This document shows, in pieces, positions 1 to 7,002 of a stretch of 17,022 bases of DNA. Made by a program: the position numbers and the translations under genes. The notes beneath the pieces were generated by a model that saw only the letters and a list, made by a program, of their open reading frames with translations, ran no database searches and was not told the origin of the DNA. Source of the DNA: Gallionellaceae bacterium (lineage in GTDB: Bacteria > Pseudomonadota > Gammaproteobacteria > Burkholderiales > Gallionellaceae); contig JAITMU010000202.1 of the NCBI GenBank assembly GCA_031277195.1, positions 1-17,022 of the forward strand. The letters run 5' to 3'. Within the stretch, counting starts at the first letter, position 1. Each line of letters starts with the position of its first letter.

Positions 1-271
1 GCAAGGTTGTCTTGCAGGCGATCATGCCGCAGCCGATGTCCACGCCAACAGCGGCGGGAATGATGGCGCGCAACGTCGGCACGACCGATCCCACCGTTGC
101 GCCAATGCCCACATGCACATCCGGCATGGCGGCCACATGCTTGAACACGATGGGCAACCGGGCGGTATTCGACAACTGCTCCAACGCCTTCGGTTCGATG
201 GGGACGCCATTCGTCCACCGCTTCAGCGGCACGCCGCCTTCGATTTGTTCTTCGATGTATTGAGCGTTCAT
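1..271 (-). CDS. rtcB: RtcB RNA ligase, N-terminal part (cut by window edge)
   Basis: Only the first 90 residues are in the window. RtcB joins RNA 2',3'-cyclic phosphate (via 3'-phosphate) ends to 5'-OH ends using GTP and Mn2+, and repairs RNAs cut by ribotoxins. The visible part has the family hallmarks: PDVHMG near residues 50-55, the GSVVP segment, and AVGVDIGCGM near 75-83. In the last of these D78 and C81 match the Mn-binding Asp and Cys of E. coli RtcB. The ATG at 271-269 is preceded by a GGAAGGAA ribosome site. The gene lies 60 bp downstream of the Ro60 gene on the same strand, a known RNA-repair operon order. Any archease, rtcA or prfH gene further downstream is outside the window. 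Confidence 0.95.
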   Translation of the reverse strand, partial: MNAQYIEEQIEGGVPLKRWTNGVPIEPKALEQLSNTARLPIVFKHVAAMPDVHVGIGATVGSVVPTLRAIIPAAVGVDIGCGMIACKTTL

Positions 272-331
272 TATTTTCCTTCCAAAAAAACAGTCGAGCC
301 GGACGCATCCGCCCTGCCCGACCATTCAATA

Positions 332-1648
332 TCAAGTTGCGGCTTCCATTGCCTGGATGTACTGCACCACGGATTCCGAAAAACCTGTAATGCGTGTCCA
401 GTCGCCATAACCCACGCCGTTTTCATAAGCTGCGACGTTGAGCATGTAGCCGCGCGCCATGCCGGGGCCGCCCACAACATCGTGCGCTTGCTCGTCGGTT
501 ACGACGATGATGCGGTCAGCCTGCGGCACTTTGGCTTTGACGGATTCCAGCGCTGCCCCCAGATAGGTGCTGGCATGCGGCTGGGAACGCACGATGGCGT
601 CAACCAGCGCCATGCCGCTGCGTGCCGGCACTTCAACGGCTCTTTCCGAGAAAGAAAAAACACGAACTTCCTCAGCGATGCCACGCACCAGCACCGCAAG
701 CGCGCAGGCGGCATCCAGACGGGACAGGTCTGATTTCCCAGACAAGCGGCAATCCATCGAGCCAGACACGTCAACCAGCACCACCGTACGCCCTGTCAGC
801 TTGGGCTGTTCGCACAAGGCCATTCGCATGGCTTCATCGATGGTCGATTCCCATGCCGGAACAGCGCGCGCCGCGGCGACAAACCGGAACGGCAGCGCCT
901 TGGATCGTGCCGCACCCGCCAGCAACGCCTCGCGCACAAGCGTTTCGTCAACGCCTGCCTGATGCATGTTGCGCAGGTTACGCAGCAGCGCCAGATAACC
1001 CAGCTTGCGCTCCGCGATCAGGCGCTCGAACGTTGTCTTTTTGTCTGCGCCGGACGATAGCGCGGTTTCCCATGTGTCCGGAACCGGCAACGTGCCGTCA
1101 ACCAACGCTTTCCACAATTGGGCTTGCGCCTCATCTTGCGGTTTGGCGTGGCACAAAAACAGCACATCGCGCAGCTTGATACTGTCGGCGCGGTCATACT
1201 TGGCCAACTGGTACGCGTCAAATTTGCGAAACGCCGCCGCCAGACCGAGCTTGGTCTGCTTGGATAACGCTTGACGACCATCCTTCCAGTAAATCGCCAG
1301 AAACTCGGTGAGTTCGTCGGCGCGCTGAATAACCGCATCAATCACATCAGCAATGCCTGCCAGCTTGACCGGATGACGCGCCAGTTCACGCACCAGCAAC
1401 AAAGGCGCATGACGCAAACGCATGGTGCCACGCGCTTCGATTGCCAATGCCGCCAGATCCTGCGGCGCAACCTGGGCTGCCAGTGTCTTGATGCGCTCCG
1501 CAACGGATACGCCATCTTCATAAAAACTGTTTTCCCACAGCAGGCAGGAAAGCACCGTGCGGCGCAATTGATCCAGCGGACTGCGCGCCGGTACAGCGGG
1601 CGCACCTTCATGTGTGCGCGGGGATTGATTTGCCACATTGAGCCTCAT
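332..1648 (-). CDS. rsr: Ro60/TROVE-domain Y RNA-binding protein (Rsr-like)
   Basis: 438 residues. The bacterial Ro60 orthologue is a ring-shaped HEAT-repeat protein that binds Y RNAs and misfolded RNAs and can link them to nucleases such as PNPase. Residues about 25-265 form the helical TROVE region (for example MRLRHAPLLLVRELARHP near 76-93). Residues about 285-438 form a vWA domain with an intact MIDAS: D293-x-S295-x-S297, T361 and D385 in VVTDEQ. The start is fixed by a strong AAGGAGGT site a few bases upstream of the ATG. Three Y-RNA-like genes lie directly upstream and rtcB directly downstream on the same strand, so the protein and its RNA ligands are encoded together. At 438 residues it is shorter than vertebrate Ro60 (about 540) but complete in both domains. 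Confidence 0.95.
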   Translation of the reverse strand: MRLNVANQSPRTHEGAPAVPARSPLDQLRRTVLSCLLWENSFYEDGVSVAERIKTLAAQVAPQDLAALAIEARGTMRLRHAPLLLVRELARHPVKLAGIADVIDAVIQRADELTEFLAIYWKDGRQALSKQTKLGLAAAFRKFDAYQLAKYDRADSIKLRDVLFLCHAKPQDEAQAQLWKALVDGTLPVPDTWETALSSGADKKTTFERLIAERKLGYLALLRNLRNMHQAGVDETLVREALLAGAARSKALPFRFVAAARAVPAWESTIDEAMRMALCEQPKLTGRTVVLVDVSGSMDCRLSGKSDLSRLDAACALAVLVRGIAEEVRVFSFSERAVEVPARSGMALVDAIVRSQPHASTYLGAALESVKAKVPQADRIIVVTDEQAHDVVGGPGMARGYMLNVAAYENGVGYGDWTRITGFSESVVQYIQAMEAAT

Positions 1649-1670
1649 GATGACCTCCTTGAAAAATAAA

Positions 1671-1800
1671 TTGGGGGAACAAGCGAAAACCGATTTAAAA
1701 GTGATGCCACCAATGCAAACACATCGGAGATCACCCGCCAGGGTCGCAGTTTCCCTGGCTATCTTTTTGGAGCGAAGTAACGGTTTTCTACGCCACCCAA
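1671..1800 (-). ncRNA. Y-RNA-like gene, unit C (nearest to Ro60)
   Basis: 130-nt unit with a terminal 5'/3' stem. TTGGG pairs CCCAA (outer), then come unpaired TGGCGTAG and GCTTGTTCC, then AAAACCG-containing GAAAACCG pairs CGGTTTTC (inner). The loop begins TTACTTCG, as in unit A. It holds a 7-bp hairpin (GCCAGGG/CCCTGGC) and a second hairpin closed by GTGAT/ATCAC with an inner CCGATG/CATTGG helix. The internal boxes are near-identical in units A and B while the outer stem changes with pairing kept. No tRNA-like T arm is obvious here. It ends about 22 bp before the Ro60 start codon, so it probably lies in the Ro60 leader. Confidence 0.75.
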
Positions 1801-1808
1801 AAGGGGAT

Positions 1809-1943
1809 GCGGGGAACAGACGAAACCGGAAATGCGGGGCTTCTCATTGAGCCGCATCAAACTGAGACCCGCTCAGCTTGATGACTGGATTCAAACCAGC
1901 AACCGCGAGTTTTCAACGATGTATCCGATTTCTACGCCACCGC
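1809..1943 (-). ncRNA. yrlA: YrlA-type Y RNA with permuted tRNA-like domain, unit B
   Basis: 135-nt unit. Terminal stem: GCGG/CCGC outer pairs, conserved boxes TGGCGTAG and GTCTGTTCC, and inner GAAATCGG/CCGGTTTC (one G-U). The loop contains a tRNA-like fold permuted as in YrlA. It is closed by GCGG (1906-1903) with CCGC (1837-1834), in the anticodon-stem position. Inside come a T arm GCTGG-TTTGAAT-CCAGT (1900-1884), then an acceptor-like hairpin CATCAA/TTGATG plus CTGAG/CTCAG capped by CGGGT (1883-1855), and then a D-arm-like GGCT/AGCC hairpin (1853-1838). The order T arm, closed acceptor, D arm is a tRNA opened at the anticodon loop. YrlA RNAs of this design are ligands of bacterial Ro60, encoded just downstream. 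Confidence 0.88.
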
Positions 1944-1953
1944 AAAACGGGAA

Positions 1954-2034
1954 GGCGGGAACAAACGAAAACCGGTGTTTGCCTCCCCCAATCGGGAGGT
2001 ACGAAGTCGAAGTAACGGTTTTCTGCGCCACGCC
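1954..2034 (-). ncRNA. Y-RNA-like gene, short unit A
   Basis: 81-nt unit with the same frame as units B and C. Outer stem GGCG/CGCC, conserved boxes TGGCGCAG and GTTTGTTCC, inner stem GAAAACCG/CGGTTTTC. The loop begins TTACTTCG and has one hairpin, CCTCCC/GGGAGG. It lacks a tRNA-like domain, so it would be a minimal Ro-binding RNA. It is separated from unit B by 10 nt (minus strand TTCCCGTTTT) and from tRNA-His by about 40 nt. All are on one strand, so processing from a common transcript is likely. Confidence 0.75.
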
Positions 2035-2074
2035 AAAACTTTTTGCCATGCATGCAAACATTGCCACGCTGCAT

Positions 2075-2150
2075 TGGGGTAGCCACTCGGAATCGAACCG
2101 AGATGACTGGCATCACAAACCAGGGCCTTAACCGTTAGGCAATGGCCACC
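2075..2150 (-). tRNA. tRNA-His(GTG), copy next to the Y RNAs
   Basis: Acceptor GTGGCCA/TGGCTAC, anticodon loop TTGTGAT on a CTGGT/GCCAG stem, T arm CTCGG-TTCGATT-CCGAG, 3' end C73 plus encoded CCA. The extra 5' G (G-1) opposite C73 is the histidine identity feature. The D stem has only three pairs. It is the last tRNA before the Y RNA cluster. Confidence 0.93.
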
Positions 2151-2173
2151 CCAATGAAGCGTGTAAAGATCAT

Positions 2174-2246
2174 TGGAACCGCGGGATGGATTCGAACCAT
2201 CATCTTCCAGTCCTTCAAACTGGCGCTCCCGTCTGAGCACCGCGGC
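2174..2246 (-). tRNA. tRNA-Phe(GAA), short form
   Basis: Acceptor GCCGCGG/CCGCGGT (G1-U72 wobble), anticodon loop TTGAAGG on CCAGT/ACTGG, T arm GATGG-TTCGAAT-CCATC, encoded CCA. It is only 73 nt including CCA, with a small D loop and discriminator T73 instead of the usual A73. A second, more ordinary tRNA-Phe(GAA) lies at 9355-9430. Confidence 0.9.
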
Positions 2247-2603
2247 ATATACGATAAAACTTTTGCGCGAGCCATCCTCGCACTGCCCTTTTTACTCGCC
2301 GTCTTTTGCAAGACCCGCTTTCATTCCGGGACGCCGCCCATTTGGTGGAGGATCCATCAGGATCCCTGTGTTTAACGTGTCCACCCCGATCTCGTTTCGG
2401 ATAACACGGTACTGCTGAAAAACTTCACTTCGGCTGTGCCCAACCGCGAGCATCCTTGCGGATGAGGTTTTCTCGCTGCACACGATCAGGCCATCACCGT
2501 GCACATCCCGCCTGCCAGGAAATTCCCGACCGACCTCAGGCGGAGTGGAAAGACACACCCGAAGTAAAGTTTTGCTACAACTTCGGCACTGCAACGGGCA
2601 AAA
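2247..2603. other. Gap without recognised gene between leader 1 and tRNA-Phe
   Basis: About 357 bp. The open frames here have no recognisable protein motifs or good ribosome sites. A small perfect hairpin CATCC-TTGC-GGATG occurs near 2452-2464, and two GGATCC sites lie close together near 2350. On the minus strand this is the stretch between the leader terminator (2636-2604) and tRNA-Phe, so it may be untranslated leader or the scar of a lost tRNA. Confidence 0.5.
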
Positions 2604-2689
2604 CAAAAGGCCCGGTTCCTTCTGGAGACCGGGCCTCTGGAGTCAGAGATTGTGGGTGCTATGCGCCTATGTCGCGCACCCTCCCGGTC
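2604..2689 (-). promoter_or_regulatory. Leader 1: attenuator-like element with terminator
   Basis: On the minus strand, GACCGGG (2689-2683) is followed by GGGAGGGTG, a hairpin GGGTGC/GCACCC (2681-2654), a hairpin CTCTG/CAGAG (2648-2635) and then CCCGGTC (2633-2627), which can pair with the first segment. That same CCCGGT is the 5' arm of a 9-bp terminator hairpin AGGCCCGGT/ACCGGGCCT (2636-2608) followed by TTTTGTTTT. The two structures exclude each other, as in an attenuator. It lies upstream of tRNA-Phe, tRNA-His, the Y RNAs, Ro60 and rtcB, and has a homologue at 10069-10164. Confidence 0.65.
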
Positions 2690-2971
2690 GTGAAAAATAA
2701 TTGTCATGAGCAAATATGGATGTCGCACACCCTCGACCCAGTGACGGATTTCCAATGGCTACATGACTCTCGCTCGCAAATGGCCAATCGGTTCGCGGCA
2801 AGCGCGGTTTTCCATGTTCCATGCGCGAATCCCAGCCCGCCGCACATGCGAGCGCCGTCCCGCGCTGTAGCGCGTGCAAGGATCGGGGATTGGCCTGAGT
2901 GATCATGATGAAATAAGTAAAATTGTGTGAAAGCGGCGCTCTCAAAAATAACTGGGTTGCGAATGGGCGGC

Positions 2972-2992
2972 AATGTAAAGACTATTTACATT
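2972..2992. promoter_or_regulatory. Palindromic operator over a promoter for the HTH gene
   Basis: AATGTAAA-gacta-TTTACATT is a perfect 8-bp inverted repeat. Its right arm contains TTTACA (2985-2990), which acts as a -35 box. Seventeen bases downstream is GACAAT (3008-3013), a plausible -10. A repressor bound here would block the promoter of the gene starting at 3049, so autoregulation by that HTH protein is the simplest reading. Confidence 0.55.
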
Positions 2993-3048
2993 TGTGTCAA
3001 CACCCCGGACAATGCGTAGTTGTAAAAACAACACACCCGTTTTTTGCC

Positions 3049-3474
3049 ATGCCGTTGACCATCCCGAATATCACCCTGACACGCCGCCAAAACGCATTGG
3101 CGTTGTTTCAATCCTATGCCGAACACATGCTGACATCGGGCATATCTCCCAAGGGATTGGAACAATCTTTCGCGGCGATGATTCAGGTTTCGCCAAGCAT
3201 GTGGAGCCAGATCAAATCGTCGCGCCCCATCGGAGACAAACTGGCGCGACAGATTGAAAAGCACTGCAAGATGCCGACTGGCTGGCTGGATGAACCCATC
3301 AACACGCCCACCGCCAATCCGTCCGACAACCTTCAGATTCTGCGCCGGATCGGCAGGACGCTGGTGGTGGCGATACCTGATACGTTCGCAAAGGAAAACA
3401 AACTGACCGATGGCGTGCTGGTTGATCTCACGCATTCAGGAACAAAACTGACCGTCACCGTGGTGGGCGACTAA
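3049..3474 (+). CDS. HTH regulator fused to an AbrB/MazE-like domain
   Basis: 141 residues from the ATG at 3049. Upstream in-frame codons exist, but that stretch overlaps the promoter and is not protein-like. Residues about 35-80 resemble prophage-type Cro/CI DNA-binding proteins: GLEQSFAAMIQVSPSMWSQIKS, then ARQIEKHCKMPTGWLDEP. The C-terminal 45 residues (RRIGRTLVVAIPDTFAKENKL and on) resemble a MazE/SpoVT-AbrB fold. It is likely the repressor of its own operon with the PcfJ-like gene 57 bp downstream. It could also be an antitoxin. No clear Shine-Dalgarno site precedes the start. Its role in controlling the tRNA island is untested. Confidence 0.7.
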   Translation: MPLTIPNITLTRRQNALALFQSYAEHMLTSGISPKGLEQSFAAMIQVSPSMWSQIKSSRPIGDKLARQIEKHCKMPTGWLDEPINTPTANPSDNLQILRRIGRTLVVAIPDTFAKENKLTDGVLVDLTHSGTKLTVTVVGD

Positions 3475-3531
3475 TTCCCCGCCACATCATCTGCAAACAT
3501 CCGCCCGAATGGGCGCTTGAGGCCATTATCA

Positions 3532-5112
3532 ATGTCGCATTCGATCGAAAAGAAACTGCAACATCGTGCAGCAAATACCGCTCACCGCAAATTGCGCGCA
3601 TACAAAGAGCAGCGCTATCTCATTAAGCCTGAGGAAGAGCCGGATAACGACTGGGATATAAACTGGATTGATTACTGGTTGGGAGATTTCTACGACGAAT
3701 GGGATGATTGGGGATATGAAGATCGGCTGGCTTACGAAAAGCGGAATTTCATTGGCAGCCTGGTGGACATCCTTGATGACCTTCCCAATTATCAAAACTT
3801 CACCGAACTATTACGCTGGAGACAACGACATCCCGCACAAATTTTTCTTGCTTCCGCCAGTGATGAGAAAACAAAAAATCCCAGAGAAGGGGTTGTCATT
3901 CAGTGGCTGGAGATGCTTCAAGAAAACGCCGCTAAGCCCGTCGAATTATTGCTGCTGAATGAAACCGAGCGTCGCGCCGAACGCGCATTACGCCATCGAT
4001 TTTCCTGGACAACATCACCGGTACTCGCAAGCGATACCAGCATCGATGTTTTGTGGGAGCGCGCCTGGCTGACTGCTGTCTTGACTTACCCAGTGTGGAT
4101 ACGCCCTCTATCGACCTGGGCAGGAACGGAGCCGCTGAGTTTGTTAAAACATCTGCTGGTGGAATATGAGCCTCCCGCGCACTTGTGGGGCTGGTTATTC
4201 GATGACGGGCGTGTGCCTGAACACCTCACCAGCGCTGCCAGCCCGCTTCCATGGCTGGTATGCCAAGCCCAGGGAATCAGCCTGGCAAACATCAGCAAGA
4301 AAATGGGGTGGGGACTACCTTCTTCCGAGATACATGCCTGCCTGTCTCTTGGCAACGATGATCTGACGATGAAAACGGGCGATGAAGATGTGGAATCGCA
4401 TTGGCGTCCGGAGTTTCGGCGCTACGACTTTTCCCTAATCAGGATTACGGCCGCCATCAAACAAATCAGGCCAGATATCCCCCTCGAAGGGCTGCATCAG
4501 TTTATCGGTTGGGCAGACCGGCGAGGCATCATGGTGCGCGATGATTTTTGCCTTCTCACGGCGAAATGGTTTGCCACTCACTTCGACCAGTTTCAAAACG
4601 AAAACGACATCCATTCCGTGTTGAATTGGGCGCTGCATTTATACGGCGAAGGACAAAACCATCGGAACCTCCCTTTCTCATGGAAAGGCCGCACCGCGCA
4701 CAGTGCGCTGGCCGCCGCCCGCGAGTATGAACGCCTTATTGAGGCGCAACGCAATCGCTATTTGAATTTGTCATGGCCTGCCCATGGCTGGGATTGGACA
4801 CCCGAAACCGAAGATGAAAATACCGGCTGGAAAATCGTCGAATTGCTCACTGCGAAAGCGCTGGGCGAAGAAGGCGCGGCACAAAATCATTGCGTCGGCG
4901 GTTATGCCCTCTGCTGCGTCGAAGGCCGCTCCGCAATCGTGCAGGTTTTGCATGACGACAAACGAATGGCAACCATTGAAGTCCACCCGCGCTCCAAGCA
5001 ATTGATTCAAGTTCGCAGCAAATTCAATTCAAGACCCACGCCGGAAACCATCAGCATCGTAAAGCAGTGGGTTAAGACGTTTGGGTTGGTCTGGGATGGG
5101 GAACGGTACTAA
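3532..5112 (+). CDS. PcfJ-like protein
   Basis: 526 residues. The ATG at 3532 is preferred over an in-frame TTG at 3517 because GAGG lies at 3519-3522. The N terminus has a strongly acidic, tryptophan-rich stretch (WDINWIDYWLGDFYDEWDDW) near residues 40-60. The C-terminal 90 residues match the PcfJ pattern: EGAAQNHCVGGYALCCVEGRS, then TIEVHPRSKQLIQVRSKFNS. PcfJ-like proteins are common on conjugative plasmids, ICEs and phages; the molecular function is not established. It forms an operon with the HTH-AbrB gene. Base composition is a little more AT-rich than the flanking chromosome, in keeping with transfer. Confidence 0.75.
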   Translation: MSHSIEKKLQHRAANTAHRKLRAYKEQRYLIKPEEEPDNDWDINWIDYWLGDFYDEWDDWGYEDRLAYEKRNFIGSLVDILDDLPNYQNFTELLRWRQRHPAQIFLASASDEKTKNPREGVVIQWLEMLQENAAKPVELLLLNETERRAERALRHRFSWTTSPVLASDTSIDVLWERAWLTAVLTYPVWIRPLSTWAGTEPLSLLKHLLVEYEPPAHLWGWLFDDGRVPEHLTSAASPLPWLVCQAQGISLANISKKMGWGLPSSEIHACLSLGNDDLTMKTGDEDVESHWRPEFRRYDFSLIRITAAIKQIRPDIPLEGLHQFIGWADRRGIMVRDDFCLLTAKWFATHFDQFQNENDIHSVLNWALHLYGEGQNHRNLPFSWKGRTAHSALAAAREYERLIEAQRNRYLNLSWPAHGWDWTPETEDENTGWKIVELLTAKALGEEGAAQNHCVGGYALCCVEGRSAIVQVLHDDKRMATIEVHPRSKQLIQVRSKFNSRPTPETISIVKQWVKTFGLVWDGERY

Positions 5113-5285
5113 ATCCGGCGGGGTCTTCCATCACTACGTTGCAAAAAGCAATTAAGTTATTCTCGCCTGCCGAATGGTTCAAATACATGGTTGTTTACTG
5201 CCTTTAAGCGAAGCCCGGTGCAGAGGCGGGGGGTGCGACCCGACCCTCTACTACGCAGACCGACCCTATACGTTCTCGTGACGGT

Positions 5286-6130
5286 GTGGGAGCGGGCACT
5301 GGCATTGTCTCAAGAGCGGACAGCGCAGGCAATCCGGGATTATTCAGCTTCGCCGGTCAGCAACAAGCCGACACATCCCCAGTCACCAAAGTAGATGGAC
5401 GACATCGCGCTATTTCTGCTGGCGCAACACGCAAGAGAACGGAACAAACAGCAGCGGAGCCATCCCGCCGTCTCAATAGCTTTCAGTCAGCATGTTTACG
5501 CAGGTAACTGGCGATCGCCCAATTCAATTTAGCCCAAAATCCGTCGTCGTCGTCCTTGATAGTATTGTCGACTTCCTGCGGGAATGGGGCGAAGTTATCA
5601 GCGGGGGGATGCATCAGCGGGGGGATGCAACGGGTGCGATTGCCGATGGGAAGATTTACATCTTCCGCGACGCTAACGTCGCTGTTGCTGACATTGTTGA
5701 AATTCTCTGGCATGGGCTTGTCCATTGAGGTAGCCCTCGACGCTTTCGTAAACAAAGGGTCACTTCAACTCACTGGCCGAGATAGTCGACACTGGCTGGG
5801 TGCGTTTAAGAAAGCGCGAAGGCTGGGGCGCAATGTACTTACTGAGCAGGATGTAGTCAATAAGTTTGGAGCTAAATTCAGCCGTACCCCAGCGACACGC
5901 CAAGACGTGTCCCGACATCTGAAACCTGGATGCAGAAATAGAGAAGAGCCCCTGGATGGCTTCATGCAGTCCGGCTCGAATTGCCGGAGGCGAACACCAT
6001 CAAGGAGCTCGATTCGAGTGTAATTACCGACAAGCATGCTGTCAATCAATACCGCGCCGGTAACATCCGATTCAGCCGCCACAACGCCGAGAAACAAAAC
6101 AAACAGAAGACGTGTTGGCGACGCCCATAA
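5286..6130 (+). pseudogene. Decayed remnant of a large polyvalent phage/ICE protein
   Basis: Protein-like pieces occur in order but in different frames. NPGLFSFAGQQQADT (about 5340-5385) resembles the FSFAG-x-x-A-x-T motif of phage polyvalent proteins. GKIYIFRDANVAVADIVEILWHGLVH (about 5645-5725) resembles the metallopeptidase-like segment whose family form has HE-x-x-H; here the Glu is lost and a stop follows. KFGAKFSRTPATRQDV comes at about 5862-5905. ELPEANTIKELDSSVITDKH to AGNIRFSRHNAEK lies at about 5975-6095, ending at TAA near 6130. Frameshifts and stops separate the pieces, so no intact product is made. Family assignment rests on remembered motifs. Confidence 0.45.
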
Positions 6131-6137
6131 ATGGGCG
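6122..6137 (-). terminator. Possible hairpin terminator after the HNH gene
   Basis: Minus-strand CGCCCAT-TT-ATGGGCG, a perfect 7-bp hairpin starting 6 nt after the HNH stop codon. There is no T tract after it, so efficient intrinsic termination is doubtful; it may protect a 3' end instead. Confidence 0.3.
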
Positions 6138-6143
6138 CCCCCT

Positions 6144-6704
6144 TCACACCAACCGGCTATGCGCCGGCAATCGCGCCGCCAGATACAACATCTGATCCGC
6201 CAGAATGTTCCGTCCGGTCAGGATGAAATGCTCGAAGCGGCACGGCTCATACGGCACATACAACAGCGGCATTCCTGCCTCATCCGGCGTGCGGCAGGCT
6301 TTTCGCATGTTGCAGCCGCTGCAGGCAACGACGACGTTCATCCAGACATCCTTGCCGCCTCTTGCCCGAGGCAGAACGTGGTCGCGGGTTGCGTGGCGGC
6401 GGTCAATTCGTTCGCCGCAATAGGCGCAGAGGCCACGGTCACGACGGAACAAGAGGCTGTTGTCGTGGTTGAGCGGCAAAGGCTGGCGGTGGCGAATCAT
6501 CGCTTCGCTTTTTGCGAGCGCGATCACGGGGCGAAGCGATAGCGTGCTGCGTTCGCCGCTGCGTTGATAGCCGCCGTGAAAAATCAGTTCGTCGTCGCCT
6601 GTTTCCCAGGCGACTTTTCCGCTGGCGACGTAGTAAATCGCGCGCTCGACATCCAGCCAGCGAAATGGGTTTCCTGCGATGTCCAATGCCAATATCTGAG
6701 TCAT
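6144..6704 (-). CDS. HNH endonuclease
   Basis: 186 residues from the ATG at 6704, which has GAGAGG about 8 nt upstream. An in-frame ATG at 6734 is less well placed. The HNH core is intact: zinc-knuckle pair C93-x-x-C96 (CAYC) and C128-x-x-C131 (CSGC), with RDHVLPRARGG giving D108-H109, and N123 in WMNVV. The region before residue 80 has no recognised domain. The gene begins 47 bp after the CCA end of tRNA-Arg(CCG) on the same strand, so it is probably co-transcribed with the tRNA array. HNH proteins of this stand-alone type can be homing or restriction-like nucleases; the target is unknown. A role in mobility of the array or in defence is inference. Confidence 0.88.
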   Translation of the reverse strand: MTQILALDIAGNPFRWLDVERAIYYVASGKVAWETGDDELIFHGGYQRSGERSTLSLRPVIALAKSEAMIRHRQPLPLNHDNSLLFRRDRGLCAYCGERIDRRHATRDHVLPRARGGKDVWMNVVVACSGCNMRKACRTPDEAGMPLLYVPYEPCRFEHFILTGRNILADQMLYLAARLPAHSRLV

Positions 6705-6750
6705 GTGACTGCCTCTCTCGTTTGCGCTCATCAATCCGGAATGTGATGCA

Positions 6751-6826
6751 TGGCCTGCCCGGCTGGAGTCGAACCAGCACCCTCCGGCGTCGGAGGCCGG
6801 CGCTCATCCATTTGAGCTTCGAGCAG
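6751..6826 (-). tRNA. tRNA-Arg(CCG)
   Basis: Acceptor CTGCTCG/CGGGCAG, anticodon loop CTCCGAC on CCGGC/GCCGG, D stem GCTC/GAGC, T arm GCTGG-TTCGACT-CCAGC, G73 and encoded CCA. It is the last array tRNA before the HNH gene. Confidence 0.95.
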
Positions 6827-6833
6827 AAAAGCA

Positions 6834-6910
6834 TGGGGTGATCGACCGGATTTGAACCGGCATCCACGCGGTTCACAGCCGCGTACTCTGCCTGTTGAGC
6901 TACAACCACC
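6834..6910 (-). tRNA. tRNA-His(GTG), array copy
   Basis: Acceptor GTGGTTG/CGATCAC with two G-U pairs, anticodon loop CTGTGAA on CGCGG/CCGCG, T loop TTCAAAT, C73 and encoded CCA, and a 5' G-1 as expected for histidine. It differs clearly in sequence from the copy at 2075-2150. Confidence 0.94.
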
Positions 6911-6920
6911 ATCGTTAAAC

Positions 6921-6994
6921 TGGCAAGGGCGGGTGGAATCGAACCACCGTAGGCTGGTTCAAAGCCAGCTACCTTTCCATTAGGCGACACCCCT
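6921..6994 (-). tRNA. tRNA-Gln(TTG)
   Basis: Acceptor AGGGGTG/CGCCCTT (G2-U71 and T6-G67 wobbles), anticodon loop CTTTGAA on GCTGG/CCAGC, T arm GGTGG-TTCGATT-CCACC, G73 and encoded CCA. The D stem is three pairs. Confidence 0.93.
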
Positions 6995-7002
6995 ATTGAA
7001 AC

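Noticed and set aside
2051..2069. TGGCAATGTTTGCA on the minus strand before the Y RNAs, resembling a sigma-54 promoter (RtcR-type control)
   Set aside because: The spacing between the GG and GC elements is 8 instead of 10, and no RtcR gene is in the window.
2456..2902. 148-codon plus-strand frame through leader 1
   Set aside because: Composition and lack of motifs mark it as chance; it reads through the terminator hairpin.
2667..2945. Minus-strand frame ending in leader 1
   Set aside because: No Shine-Dalgarno site and no family resemblance; a leader peptide is possible but not supported.
5765..6097. 110-codon minus-strand frame with a plausible N terminus
   Set aside because: It lies opposite the ordered phage-protein fragments on the plus strand, which explain the region better.
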